The notes under the pieces are model-generated. The model was not told the DNA's origin and ran no database searches. It was given only the letters and a program-made list of their open reading frames with translations. Source: Desulfovibrio sp. (GTDB lineage Bacteria > Desulfobacterota > Desulfovibrionia > Desulfovibrionales > Desulfovibrionaceae). From it: 52,868 bases of DNA. The stretch is taken from positions 1-52,868 of the forward strand of contig JAITGC010000064.1 in assembly GCA_031280915.1 (NCBI GenBank), written 5' to 3'. The position numbers were made by a program, and so were the translations under genes. Within the stretch, counting starts at the first letter, position 1, and each line of letters starts with the position of its first letter. Of the stretch, positions 1 through 13,041 are shown one piece after another.

Positions 1-334
1 GCCCAGACCCGATCTGAGACATCATGCCGACGGTGTGCTGGCTGCATGTTTCCTCCTGTTTTGTAAGGAGGATACCACAAAACTACGCCAAACAAAAGTC
101 TATTGACGACACTATCTAGGTGTTTAGTCCCACATTGAAAATGTTTGACCGCTCAGCGCGGATCGTCAGCCGTAGCCCCGTCAGGGGCATATCGGATGCC
201 TATCCCTTGCGGATTTTTTGAAAATCAGCGCCACGAAATGCTTGCAAGGCGAACTTGCTTCGTCGTCAAGCAAGCATTCCAAAGTGAAAATGCTGTAATG
301 ACGCCACCGAACATTCCGGCCTACAGGGTCCGGC

Positions 335-2113
335 TCATTCCCCGCCTGCTGTTCCATTGGACAAGGAGGCGGGCGGCGGCTCCCGGATATCCTCCTGCGC
401 GGGGGCCGGGGCGACCCCGGAAGCGGTGGAGGAATGAGCTGGAGACGAGCCCGGCTCAAGCTCATTCAAAGATGCATCCGGCCCCGGCGCATCCAGCGCG
501 GCGGGCGCTTCTTCCGGGGCGACGATCCGGCCCGGCTGTTCTCCGTCCGGCGCGGTTTGTTGAGGCTGTTCCCTCACCGCCGGGACGTTCCGCTCCGGCG
601 ATGCAGGATATTTTTCGGCATCGCTGCGCCGCAGCGCGTCAATATCGGTCATGTGGGCCATGCCCATGTCTCCAAGCCGGGGAGCAAACCACAACATGAC
701 CGGCTGGGCCAAAACAACCGTCAACAGGGAACAAGCGAGCAATGCTCCGACGGCCTTTGTCAGATCCGTAAAACGGGCCAGAACGAAAGCCGCCGTCAGG
801 CAGCAAATTCCTATTCCCGGCAGGGAGGGATTGTCGGCGAGACCGGGCGGAAGATTCAACTGGAACGTTTGGAAAAGCCAGTTTCCGGCAAAGCTGAAGC
901 TCAGGGCCACAAGACCCGCGGCTGCGGTAATCAGGCAAAGAATGACGAACACGTAAAAAAGCCGGCTGCCAAAGCCGGAAAGGCGCGTCAAAGCCCTGCC
1001 CAAAAGCGGAGCCGCAAGACAGCCCGCCATTATACCCGTTCCGGTAAGGCCCGAACCGACAGGAGCCAGCAGGACAGCGCAAACAAGGGCGAGCCACGCG
1101 AAAGCCGCACCGGCAAACTCCGCCCGCGAACCCCTGAGCGTCCGAGTCGCCTCACGCAGCACGCGGCCCCAGGAAACAAAGAACACAAGCAGCAACCAGG
1201 GCAAAAACATGATGCCCGCGGCAAGGGAAGAACGCCGCCAGAACTCCGGAGGATTGCCGGGCAACGGAAAAACGCTGAACAGGCTCTGGAGATACCCGCC
1301 GTCAGCGGCTCCCCTGAGGATGACGCAGCCCAGCCACACCGCCGGCAGCGCAAGGCACAAAGCAAAACCGAACACCGCATCGAATTTGCCCGCGCGCCGG
1401 ATTCGCCCGGTCCAGCAAAGAAAGATCAGGGAAGTCAAAAGGGGCAGGAGCAAATAATATGGCCCCCCCGTCAAAGCGCCCAGCGCGGCGAACAAAAAAC
1501 CCGCCGGAACGACGATTCCGGCCTTTTCCCGCTGCCAGCCGGAACAAAAACAGCAAAGGGAAAACATGGTCAGCGCGACCGCCAGAATTTCAGGGCTGAC
1601 AAAACGCGCCAGCAACATGACAATAGGCGCGCAAAGCGGAATCAATCCGGCCGCCAGCGCCGCCTGCCGGCCGAAACCGGCCGTAAGGCTTAAACGCCAA
1701 ATCCCCGACAAGGCCAGAAAAGAACACAGCGCCCCACCGGAAACAATCAGCGCCGACAAAGGCATCGTCTGGCCGAAGTATTCGCAAACGCCGCGCAGAG
1801 CCACGAAAAATGCTGAAAAACCGGGCCATTGCGCTGATTCTCCAACAGCGGGAGCCAACCATGCCCCCTGCTCTATAACATGGCGCAAAATTTCGATATT
1901 TTTTGTCTCAGCCGGACAGAGGAAACCCATACCCCAGAAGGCCGGCCAGACATACAGCGCGAGAAGGCACAGCAAAAGCAGCGGTCCCAGACGGCTTGCC
2001 TCCTCAAAGCATTTTTGCGCTCCACTGTCCCGAACCGGCTCACTCCGGTCATTTTCATCCGCGATGTTCTCAACGTCCGTTCCGGATGTGGCGCCTGAAA
2101 TTTCTTTTGCCAT
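335..2113 (-). CDS. ArnT/PMT-like multi-pass membrane glycosyltransferase-like protein with disordered Pro/Glu/Ala-rich C-terminus
   Basis: 592-aa ORF with many hydrophobic segments; N-terminal 'CPAETKNIEILRHVIEQGAWLAPAVG' resembles the first periplasmic loop of ArnT-like proteins; last ~100 aa are low complexity. Confidence 0.6.
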   Translation of the reverse strand: MAKEISGATSGTDVENIADENDRSEPVRDSGAQKCFEEASRLGPLLLLCLLALYVWPAFWGMGFLCPAETKNIEILRHVIEQGAWLAPAVGESAQWPGFSAFFVALRGVCEYFGQTMPLSALIVSGGALCSFLALSGIWRLSLTAGFGRQAALAAGLIPLCAPIVMLLARFVSPEILAVALTMFSLCCFCSGWQREKAGIVVPAGFLFAALGALTGGPYYLLLPLLTSLIFLCWTGRIRRAGKFDAVFGFALCLALPAVWLGCVILRGAADGGYLQSLFSVFPLPGNPPEFWRRSSLAAGIMFLPWLLLVFFVSWGRVLREATRTLRGSRAEFAGAAFAWLALVCAVLLAPVGSGLTGTGIMAGCLAAPLLGRALTRLSGFGSRLFYVFVILCLITAAAGLVALSFSFAGNWLFQTFQLNLPPGLADNPSLPGIGICCLTAAFVLARFTDLTKAVGALLACSLLTVVLAQPVMLWFAPRLGDMGMAHMTDIDALRRSDAEKYPASPERNVPAVREQPQQTAPDGEQPGRIVAPEEAPAALDAPGPDASLNELEPGSSPAHSSTASGVAPAPAQEDIREPPPASLSNGTAGGE

Positions 2114-2134
2114 GTCTTTGCTCCTTGTATGTGC

Positions 2135-4231
2135 TCAAAAAATAAGCAAATGCCGGGACTGATGCCCCTCAAGAGACAATTCCAGCCGGTTGCCGCGCAC
2201 AGGCAAAACTTCGCCGCTGCACACGTCACGCGCGCTTTTTCCTTCCATCTCTCCGGACAACTTGACGGAAAAATCGCGGCGAGCCTTTGAAAAATTTGTC
2301 GCCAGCAGCCAGTGCCGGCCGTCCGGAAGCTTGTTCGCCACAGCGATGCAGCCCGCCGAACCGGCCATTACCGCCCGCAAAGCTCCCCGGTGCAAACCCG
2401 CCGCTTGGCGAGCCAGCAAAAGCTTTCCGACAACGCGCGAAAAACTCGCGCCATTGGCCGCCTGGTCCTGAAGCGGCCCGAAAACCAGGTTTTCTCCACT
2501 CACCCCCAGTTTGGACAACCCGTTGACGCCCCACAGGGGGACGGCCCCGCCGCCTCTACCGCCAGAGGCTTCAAAGCTCAACATTCCCGTCAGATCTTGC
2601 GGGCTGACAAAAACAAGCCCCGGTAAACCCATTCTCCACGAAAGCAGAGAAAGGGCGGCCCGTCGCATGGCCGGCGCGTTTTCCGGCCGGAGGGCCTGTT
2701 TCTCGTCCAGTTGCAGCGCGCGCGCGGCCAGAGAGGCAATTGTCGTCCGGAGGCGCGAATCTTCGGCCGATCCTCCCGCCAACTGCCGCGCTCTCTGTAC
2801 CAGTTCCGCTCCATCGGGCATCTCCAGGAATGCCCGCCAGTCCACATAATATCCCTCCTGCAGGCCGCGCGCCAAACGCCTGTGCTCCACTCCCAGAGCC
2901 ATTGAAGCGCGTAGCGTCGCCGCAAGCGGGGCCGCGTCGGCGCTGAGCAGGGCGTAGACGACAGCAGGCCAGACGGAGGCATCCCTGGTGAAGTCCGCCG
3001 CGCCGCCAAGCACACGGCCCGTCAGCGCCTGTGGCAGAACATCCGCCTGCATCAGCCACCCGCCGTAACGATGAACCTCGCGTCCCGTATCGTCGATTGC
3101 TTCCGGCCCCGGCGTCAGTTCAGCCCATTGTCTTTCGGACGGAGTTGAGGATACGGCCGGCTCGCGAGGCGGGCCTTTATCCGCATCTTGGCGCGCATCA
3201 AGCCCCATCAACGGCTCCACCCTGATGCCGGCGAGGGCTTGCCGCTGCATGCCCGTATGCCGTATGGCGGCGGCTGAAAAAATGCGGCGGGCATTGCCGG
3301 AAGGATCCTGCCAAAGGAGCACGGGCCGCGATACATTGCCGTTATATCGATACAACCAGCGACGCCTTTGCCCGTCAGCCCCCGGCACTTCCCCGGTAAC
3401 GGCCCAGCCGCCTTCGCTTGCCCAGGGCAGGGAGTCCCGGGTCAGGCGGGCGGGTAACAAGCCTTCATCGGCGAACCCTGCCGCCAAGGCCGGAGACAAG
3501 GGCCTACAATCCCACTCCGAAGAAGATGCCGGCAATTTTTCCCAATATTTTTGCGGCACGGGCGTCATGGCGTAAATACCGTCAAAGCGTGAAACTCGCC
3601 GCGCCTGGAGCATAAAGTCCGGGCCAAGCCCCGTGGCCGCCGGAGGCAATTCACCGCCCAACTGTATGCCGGATTTTTCCAGCCCTTCGGCCATCCTTTC
3701 AAAATCTTCGTCGCCACCCAGCGCATGGTCAAAGTACGGCGAGACGACATTGGCGCCGTCCGGCTCCGGCGAGGCGCTCCATATATCGGCGCGTTCACCG
3801 CTTGGGGCGATATAAAGCCCCGTGAAACCCAGGGCGGACAAAAAAGGAGGAAAGCCGCTTTCGGCCAGTGCCGCAAACAAAGGCCGTTCAGCGACAGCCA
3901 GATGCGGATTGATTTCAAACCAGTTCGGCGCCGCCTCAAGGAGCATGTCCGGACGGCTGGCCGCAGCACTGTTACGCCAGAGAATCTGCGTGCCGGATAT
4001 GTCAGCCGTCAATTGCGATGCGGCGCGCAGCATGGATTGACGCTCAAGCCACTGCAGATATGCCGGATCGGCTCTCGGCAGAGATGCGCCTTTGCTGGAG
4101 GCTGTTTCCACCGGCGGCCGGACGCGGAGGCCAGAATGACGCGGCGGCACACAAGCCGCGAGCACTGCCAGAAGCAGCGGGAACACGAATCCGATTCCCA
4201 CAGGCCATTGACGCGGAAAAAATTTCATCAT
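2135..4231 (-). CDS. Predicted lipoprotein, possibly GH13/trehalose-synthase-like
   Basis: The 848-aa track ORF overlaps mazG; the internal start MMKFFPRQWPVGIGFVFPLLLAVLAAC at 4231 gives a signal peptide and lipobox. The C-terminus (LLATNFSKARRDFSVKLSG...) resembles amylase/trehalose synthase C-terminal beta domains. Confidence 0.55.
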   Translation of the reverse strand: MMKFFPRQWPVGIGFVFPLLLAVLAACVPPRHSGLRVRPPVETASSKGASLPRADPAYLQWLERQSMLRAASQLTADISGTQILWRNSAAASRPDMLLEAAPNWFEINPHLAVAERPLFAALAESGFPPFLSALGFTGLYIAPSGERADIWSASPEPDGANVVSPYFDHALGGDEDFERMAEGLEKSGIQLGGELPPAATGLGPDFMLQARRVSRFDGIYAMTPVPQKYWEKLPASSSEWDCRPLSPALAAGFADEGLLPARLTRDSLPWASEGGWAVTGEVPGADGQRRRWLYRYNGNVSRPVLLWQDPSGNARRIFSAAAIRHTGMQRQALAGIRVEPLMGLDARQDADKGPPREPAVSSTPSERQWAELTPGPEAIDDTGREVHRYGGWLMQADVLPQALTGRVLGGAADFTRDASVWPAVVYALLSADAAPLAATLRASMALGVEHRRLARGLQEGYYVDWRAFLEMPDGAELVQRARQLAGGSAEDSRLRTTIASLAARALQLDEKQALRPENAPAMRRAALSLLSWRMGLPGLVFVSPQDLTGMLSFEASGGRGGGAVPLWGVNGLSKLGVSGENLVFGPLQDQAANGASFSRVVGKLLLARQAAGLHRGALRAVMAGSAGCIAVANKLPDGRHWLLATNFSKARRDFSVKLSGEMEGKSARDVCSGEVLPVRGNRLELSLEGHQSRHLLIF

Positions 4232-4253
4232 CGGCAAAACACCATGCCGCAAC

Positions 4254-5084
4254 TCAGCCGGAACTGGACTCTTCGGCCTTTGCCGCCACCCACAGGGCAT
4301 CTTTTTCCTCAAGAGAAAGAGCGGGGAAATCCTTTCCCTGCTCTGCGGCCAGCGCCTCCATTCGGGAAAAGCGGCGCAGGAATCTCCGTACGGCGAAATC
4401 CAGAGCCTCGTTGGCCTTGATCCCTTTTCGGCGGCCAAGTTCGACCATGGAAAAAAGCAGATCGCCGAATTCATGTCTGCCGGCCTCGACATCGCCCCGG
4501 GCATCGGCGTCAAGCCACTCAAGCCATTCCGCTTCCACCTGCCGCGCCGCAGCCTCGTCATCTTCCCAGGTAAATCCGTTCCTGGCGGCTTTGGAGTGGA
4601 CGCGGTAGGCCTTGACCAAGGGCGGCAGCGTATCGGGAAGGCTGGCGAATATCCCTTGCGGCCGGCTCTCTTCAGCCACATGTTCGGCCCGCTTGATCTG
4701 CTCCCATACTTTGAGTTGCTCGTTCATGTCTTTGAAAACCCTGTCGCCGAAGACATGGGGATGGCGGCGGATCATCTTTTCTCTGGCGGCGTTCAATGCG
4801 TCATCGAAGCTGAATTTTTCCCGTTTTTCATACAAACGGCCGACAAAGAGCAACAAAAAGGCCACATCTCCCAGTTCCTCACAGGCATCCGCGATACCGC
4901 CCGAACGTATGGCGCCGACAAGCTCGTGGCACTCTTCAATAATATACTCGGCGAGGCTTTCCGGGCTCTGCGCCCTGTCCCAAGGGCAGCCGTCCGGCCC
5001 GATAAGCTTGTCTATGACAAGCAGGAGTTCTTCCAGCGCTGATGGCATTGCCTTATCCTTATCCATCTTCCGGCCCCGAAACAT
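4254..5084 (-). CDS. mazG: MazG family nucleoside triphosphate pyrophosphohydrolase
   Basis: Motifs CPWDRAQSPESLAEYIIEECHELVGAI and ELGDVAFLLLF; tandem MazG repeats. Start may be internal (MDKDKAMPSALEELL). Confidence 0.93.
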   Translation of the reverse strand: MFRGRKMDKDKAMPSALEELLLVIDKLIGPDGCPWDRAQSPESLAEYIIEECHELVGAIRSGGIADACEELGDVAFLLLFVGRLYEKREKFSFDDALNAAREKMIRRHPHVFGDRVFKDMNEQLKVWEQIKRAEHVAEESRPQGIFASLPDTLPPLVKAYRVHSKAARNGFTWEDDEAAARQVEAEWLEWLDADARGDVEAGRHEFGDLLFSMVELGRRKGIKANEALDFAVRRFLRRFSRMEALAAEQGKDFPALSLEEKDALWVAAKAEESSSG

Positions 5085-5123
5085 CTATTCGGACGGTGGG
5101 TTATGTTGAAATTTCCGGCCTTA

Positions 5124-5612
5124 CTACAGGCCTGTCCTGGCGCGAAGTTCCGCAGGCAGCCAGGCGCGGCCCTGTTCCATCAACGCGCTCAGATAGGGCA
5201 GCGTACGTGACTGTTTCATAAACGGCTCATTATAAAAAAATTTTTGCAGCACTATCAGAATAAGGGCGCACAGCACCATTCCCTTGACAAGGCCGACCAA
5301 CATGCCGGCGGCTTTGTCCGCCCAAGACACGAAAGAAAATGTAAGAATCTTCTCCAGAACCCGCGAGAGAAGCCCGACCGCGACAACAACAGCCAGAAAG
5401 ATCAGCCCATACGCGGCCAACGTTCGCCAGATCGGCTCACTGATAAAACCGAGACGCTCGGCCAGCAGCGGGTGCCAGGCTTGGGCCGCCCAAAACCCGC
5501 CCAAGAGGGAGACAAGACCCGCCACTTCGCCGACAAAGCCGTTCAAAAAGCCGCGCCCGGTAAAAAAAACCAGAACGAGAACAACAATCAGGTCAAAAAT
5601 GTCTTGCCCCAT
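5124..5612 (-). CDS. CvpA family membrane protein
   Basis: MGQDIFDLIVVLVLVFFTGRGFLNGFVGEVAGLVSLLGGFWAA is typical of CvpA; start trimmed to ATG at 5612. Confidence 0.85.
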   Translation of the reverse strand: MGQDIFDLIVVLVLVFFTGRGFLNGFVGEVAGLVSLLGGFWAAQAWHPLLAERLGFISEPIWRTLAAYGLIFLAVVVAVGLLSRVLEKILTFSFVSWADKAAGMLVGLVKGMVLCALILIVLQKFFYNEPFMKQSRTLPYLSALMEQGRAWLPAELRARTGL

Positions 5613-5823
5613 CCGGACTTTCCTTACTATATTCCATCCAACATAACAAAAGCCCCTCAAAGATACAATTGCCCTGGGCCGGAGATTCAAATTTTCTGTA
5701 CAGCGGAAAATGCCTGGGGCGTCAATCAAGCGGTGGCGCGGAAAAGGTGCATGAAGCGATAAAAACGTCTTGCCGCATCGCGCTGCCTGGGATAAGCTGG
5801 CAGGGAATTCCAGTCAAGATTTG

Positions 5824-5891
5824 GTGTTTAGTCCCTTTGAGTAATGGTATAAACTATGCCTCACTCAGGAGGGAAGAATTATGGGACATAT
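5824..5891 (+). repeat. 68-bp perfect direct repeat, copy 1 (candidate IS481-like left end plus transposase start)
   Basis: gtgtttagtccctttgagtaatggtataaactatgcctcactcaggagggaagaattatgggacatat is identical to 52499-52566; the following codons read [13 protein letters not shown], resembling IS481-type transposase N-termini. Confidence 0.8.
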
Positions 5892-5970
5892 GCTCCATGC
5901 TCGCGCCCGGACGATTCCTTGCTCTGGGCAATGTTCCAACAACAAGGTGATGAAAAAGGGTGACGCGCTC

Positions 5971-6771
5971 ATGACAATCGCCCCCCACAGGCATGAACCC
6001 ATGGAAGACGTGCAAAACCACAGCCCCACCATCGCGTTGAATATCGACAGGGTCGGCATACGCGGGCTCAAGCTGCCCCTGTTGGTCCGCGATCGCAAGG
6101 AAGGCAGCCAGCAGACTGTCGCCGAGGTGGATTTGGGCGTGGATTTGCCGTCCGTCTTCAAGGGCGCGCATATGAGCCGCTTTGTAGAGGCTCTTGAGGC
6201 GTGGAATGACGAAATAAGTTATCAATCCCTGCGGCGTCTTCTCAAAACCGTCAAAAAACGCCTGGGCGCGCAGCGGGCATACGCGCGATTTTGTTTTCCC
6301 TATTTTATGCGAAAACCCGCTCCGGTTTCGGCCAGCAGCGGCCTTGTCCCCTACGAATGCCGCCTTACCGGCGAACTGGATGAAAACGGACAAACCTTTC
6401 TGCTGGAAGTGGATGTACCGGTCATGACCGTCTGCCCCTGCTCAAAGGCCATAAGCCGTGAAGGCGCCCACAGCCAGCGTGCCGTCGTGCGCATGAGCAT
6501 ACGCATGACGGGATTTTCCTGGCTTGAGGAATTTATCGAAATAGCCGAAAAAGCCGCTTCGTCAGCAGTCTATACGCTGCTCAAACGTGAAGACGAAAAA
6601 TTCGTCACCGAGCGCGCTTTCGCCAATCCGCGCTTTGTGGAGGACGTTGTGCGCAATGTGGCTCAAGACTTTTCCTCGCACAAACAGGTAGCCTGGTTCC
6701 GCGTGGAAGTGGAAAGCATGGAATCCATTCACAGTCACAACGCTTTCGCGAGTATTGAACGCGCCTGCTGA
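5971..6771 (+). CDS. folE2: GTP cyclohydrolase I type 2 (FolE2)
   Basis: MEDVQ...[15 protein letters not shown]...[15 protein letters not shown]...[12 protein letters not shown]...[15 protein letters not shown] motifs. The upstream in-frame extension to 5881 comes from the repeat/IS remnant. Confidence 0.93.
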   Translation: MTIAPHRHEPMEDVQNHSPTIALNIDRVGIRGLKLPLLVRDRKEGSQQTVAEVDLGVDLPSVFKGAHMSRFVEALEAWNDEISYQSLRRLLKTVKKRLGAQRAYARFCFPYFMRKPAPVSASSGLVPYECRLTGELDENGQTFLLEVDVPVMTVCPCSKAISREGAHSQRAVVRMSIRMTGFSWLEEFIEIAEKAASSAVYTLLKREDEKFVTERAFANPRFVEDVVRNVAQDFSSHKQVAWFRVEVESMESIHSHNAFASIERAC

Positions 6772-7166
6772 TGACTCCGCATCAGACGACTTCATCCACT
6801 GCGGCGTGGTTTTATTTTCGTAATTTTTGTCCCGCGCTTCCAGATTGATGACAAGCCCCGCAAAGCCGGGTTTTGTAAAGGCACGCCCGCTTCAGGGCCT
6901 CGCGGCGGAGCGCTGCCAAAGTGCCTTTGTCAACGCTCTCGTTTCTATGGCATTTTCACTTTGAAATATTGACTGTGCAAACAAACAAAAAATCCCGGCG
7001 GAGCGCACCCGTCCCGCAAAAACAGACACGCGGGGCGGAAGGAGAGAATTTTTTTCCGGCCTTTTTGTGGACGCGCGGAGACGATTCAGATAAAATAGAC
7101 CCAATACCATCAAGAACCATACATGAGGGCGGCGCGAATCCGCCGGTCAATCCGCTGACTCCCTGA

Positions 7167-10832
<3,666 letters not shown>

Positions 10833-10905
10833 CTTGATCGCGCCGTGCGGCTGACCTCCGGGTCTGGCCGCGCGGCCGTCAAAAACATCTGGATGAGGAA
10901 ACACC

Positions 10906-13011
10906 ATGTATAACGGGCTTTATATTACAGCTACTTCCCAACGCAACGGAAAAAGCGCCGTCGCCCTCGGGATTATGCAGCTTCTGAGCCGCACCTTACG
11001 TAATGTGGCGATTTTCCGGCCGATTATCAGCGAACCTCAACTGGACGACCTTGATCCGGACATCAACCTGATGCTCAGGTACTTCAAAATCAACATGGAG
11101 TACGCCGAAACCTTCGCCTACACCTATACGGAGGCGAGAGAAATCATCAATCAGGGATCACGCAACCTGCTTGTGGAGAACGTCCTGCACAAGTACAAAA
11201 AACTCCTTGAAAAACATGATTTCGTTCTTTGCATCGGCACGGACTTTCTCGGTAAAGACCCTGTACTGGAATTCGAACTCAATGTTGAAATAGCGGCCAA
11301 CCTTGGCTGCCCGGTGGTTCTTGTCACCACTGGCGAACACAAGGCCGCTGACGAGGTGCATGAATCTCTCCAGACCGTCATGGACGCCCTGGCCCAATAT
11401 TCCGTGGACGTTATTGCCACCATCATCAACATGGCCAGCCTGACCCAAACCGAACTTGACGAACTCCGCCAGCATTTCTGCCGGGGGGAAAACGCTCCCC
11501 TGCTCTATGCGGTGCCGGACGAGCCGATTATCGGCAAACCGACCATGCAGGACGTGCAAAGACTCGTCGGGGGAGAGGTGCTCTTCGGACACAACCGCCT
11601 GGACGCGCTGGTAGGCGATTATCTTGTGGCGGCAATGCATGTGGATCATGTGTTGCAGTATATCGCCAAGGATCAGCTTATGATTTTCCCCGGCGATCGC
11701 ACGGATATGCTCCTGGCGGCCATGGCTTCGCGCTTTTCAGCCTCAATGCCGGATGTCGCCGGAGTGCTCCTTACCGGCGGCCTGCGCCCGCCCGTCGAGG
11801 TCTGCAATCTCATACAAGGCTGGACAGGCTCGCCCCTGCCTGTGGTGCTCACCGAGCACCACACCTACAAGACCATTCTGGCCCTCAGAGAAATTTACAG
11901 CGTGATTGAACCCGGCGATCTCCGCAAAATCAACACCATACTCGGTCTGTTTGAGCGCTACGTCAACGGCAAGGAAATCGCCAATCGTTTGAACGCCAGG
12001 CGTAGTGGCCGGATGACGCCCATGATGTTTGAATTCGACCTCATAGAGCGAGCCAAAAGCGCCAGGATGCGCATAGTTCTTGCCGAGGGGATGGAAGAGC
12101 GCATTCTTCAGGCCACAGACATACTGCTTCGCCGCGAGGTGGCCGAAATCATTCTTCTGGGCGATGCCGACATCATCCGGCAAAAGGCCAATACGCTTGG
12201 CCTGAACATCAAGGATGCCGTATTGATTGACCCAGTGAAAGCACCCAAATACGACGAATATGTCCAGAGTTATTACGAATTCCGCAAAAGCAAGGGCGTT
12301 ACCCCTGAGCAGGCGCGCGACATCATGGCTGACGCCACCTATTTCGCCACCATGATGGTGAAAAAGGACGACGCGGACGGCATGGTTTCCGGGTCCATCA
12401 ACACCACGGCCCATACCATCCGTCCGGCTTTTGAGTTCATCAAGACAAAATCCGGTTTTTCGGTGGTCTCCTCGGTATTTTTAATGTGCCTGAAAAATCG
12501 CGTGCTGGTTTTCGGCGACTGCGCGGTCAACCCCAACCCCACAGCACAACAGTTGGCGGAGATCGCCATCGCCTCGGCTCATACCGCGAGCGTTTTCGGC
12601 ATTGAACCACGCGTGGCCATGCTTTCCTACTCCACAGGCACATCCGGCAAGGGGGCTGATGTGGATATTGTGGTGGAAGCCACAAGCATCGCCCAACAAA
12701 TGGCGCCGGAACTGGTCATCGAAGGCCCTTTGCAGTATGATGCGGCCATTGACCCCACGGTCGCCAAGACGAAACTCCCCGACAGCAAAGTGGCCGGGCG
12801 GGCCACTGTGTTCATCTTCCCGGATTTGAACACCGGCAACAATACGTATAAAGCCGTTCAGCGCGCCGCCCAGGCCCTTGCCGTCGGCCCGGTGCTCCAG
12901 GGATTGAACAAGCCGGTCAACGATCTCTCACGCGGTTGCACGGTTGCCGATATCGTCAATACCGTGGCCATCACAGCGGTGCAGGCGGCCGCAGAAAAAC
13001 AGAATTCCTAG
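10906..13011 (+). CDS. pta: Phosphate acetyltransferase (DRTGG + PTA domains)
   Basis: MYNGLYITATSQRNGKSAVALG N-terminus; C-terminal PTA domain (MVSGSINTTAHTIRPAFEFIKT, SYSTGTSGKG). Confidence 0.96.
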   Translation: MYNGLYITATSQRNGKSAVALGIMQLLSRTLRNVAIFRPIISEPQLDDLDPDINLMLRYFKINMEYAETFAYTYTEAREIINQGSRNLLVENVLHKYKKLLEKHDFVLCIGTDFLGKDPVLEFELNVEIAANLGCPVVLVTTGEHKAADEVHESLQTVMDALAQYSVDVIATIINMASLTQTELDELRQHFCRGENAPLLYAVPDEPIIGKPTMQDVQRLVGGEVLFGHNRLDALVGDYLVAAMHVDHVLQYIAKDQLMIFPGDRTDMLLAAMASRFSASMPDVAGVLLTGGLRPPVEVCNLIQGWTGSPLPVVLTEHHTYKTILALREIYSVIEPGDLRKINTILGLFERYVNGKEIANRLNARRSGRMTPMMFEFDLIERAKSARMRIVLAEGMEERILQATDILLRREVAEIILLGDADIIRQKANTLGLNIKDAVLIDPVKAPKYDEYVQSYYEFRKSKGVTPEQARDIMADATYFATMMVKKDDADGMVSGSINTTAHTIRPAFEFIKTKSGFSVVSSVFLMCLKNRVLVFGDCAVNPNPTAQQLAEIAIASAHTASVFGIEPRVAMLSYSTGTSGKGADVDIVVEATSIAQQMAPELVIEGPLQYDAAIDPTVAKTKLPDSKVAGRATVFIFPDLNTGNNTYKAVQRAAQALAVGPVLQGLNKPVNDLSRGCTVADIVNTVAITAVQAAAEKQNS

Positions 13012-13041
13012 AATTCAGAAGCAGTACAAAGGAAAAGTCAC

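Noticed and set aside
145-699. 184-aa plus ORF at the left edge
   Set aside because: Spans a dispersed repeat and antisense coding sequence; shares 'VKQAFQSENAV' only because of the repeat.
434-1693. 419-aa plus-strand ORF
   Set aside because: Antisense to the membrane glycosyltransferase-like gene; Arg/Gln/Lys-rich shadow translation.
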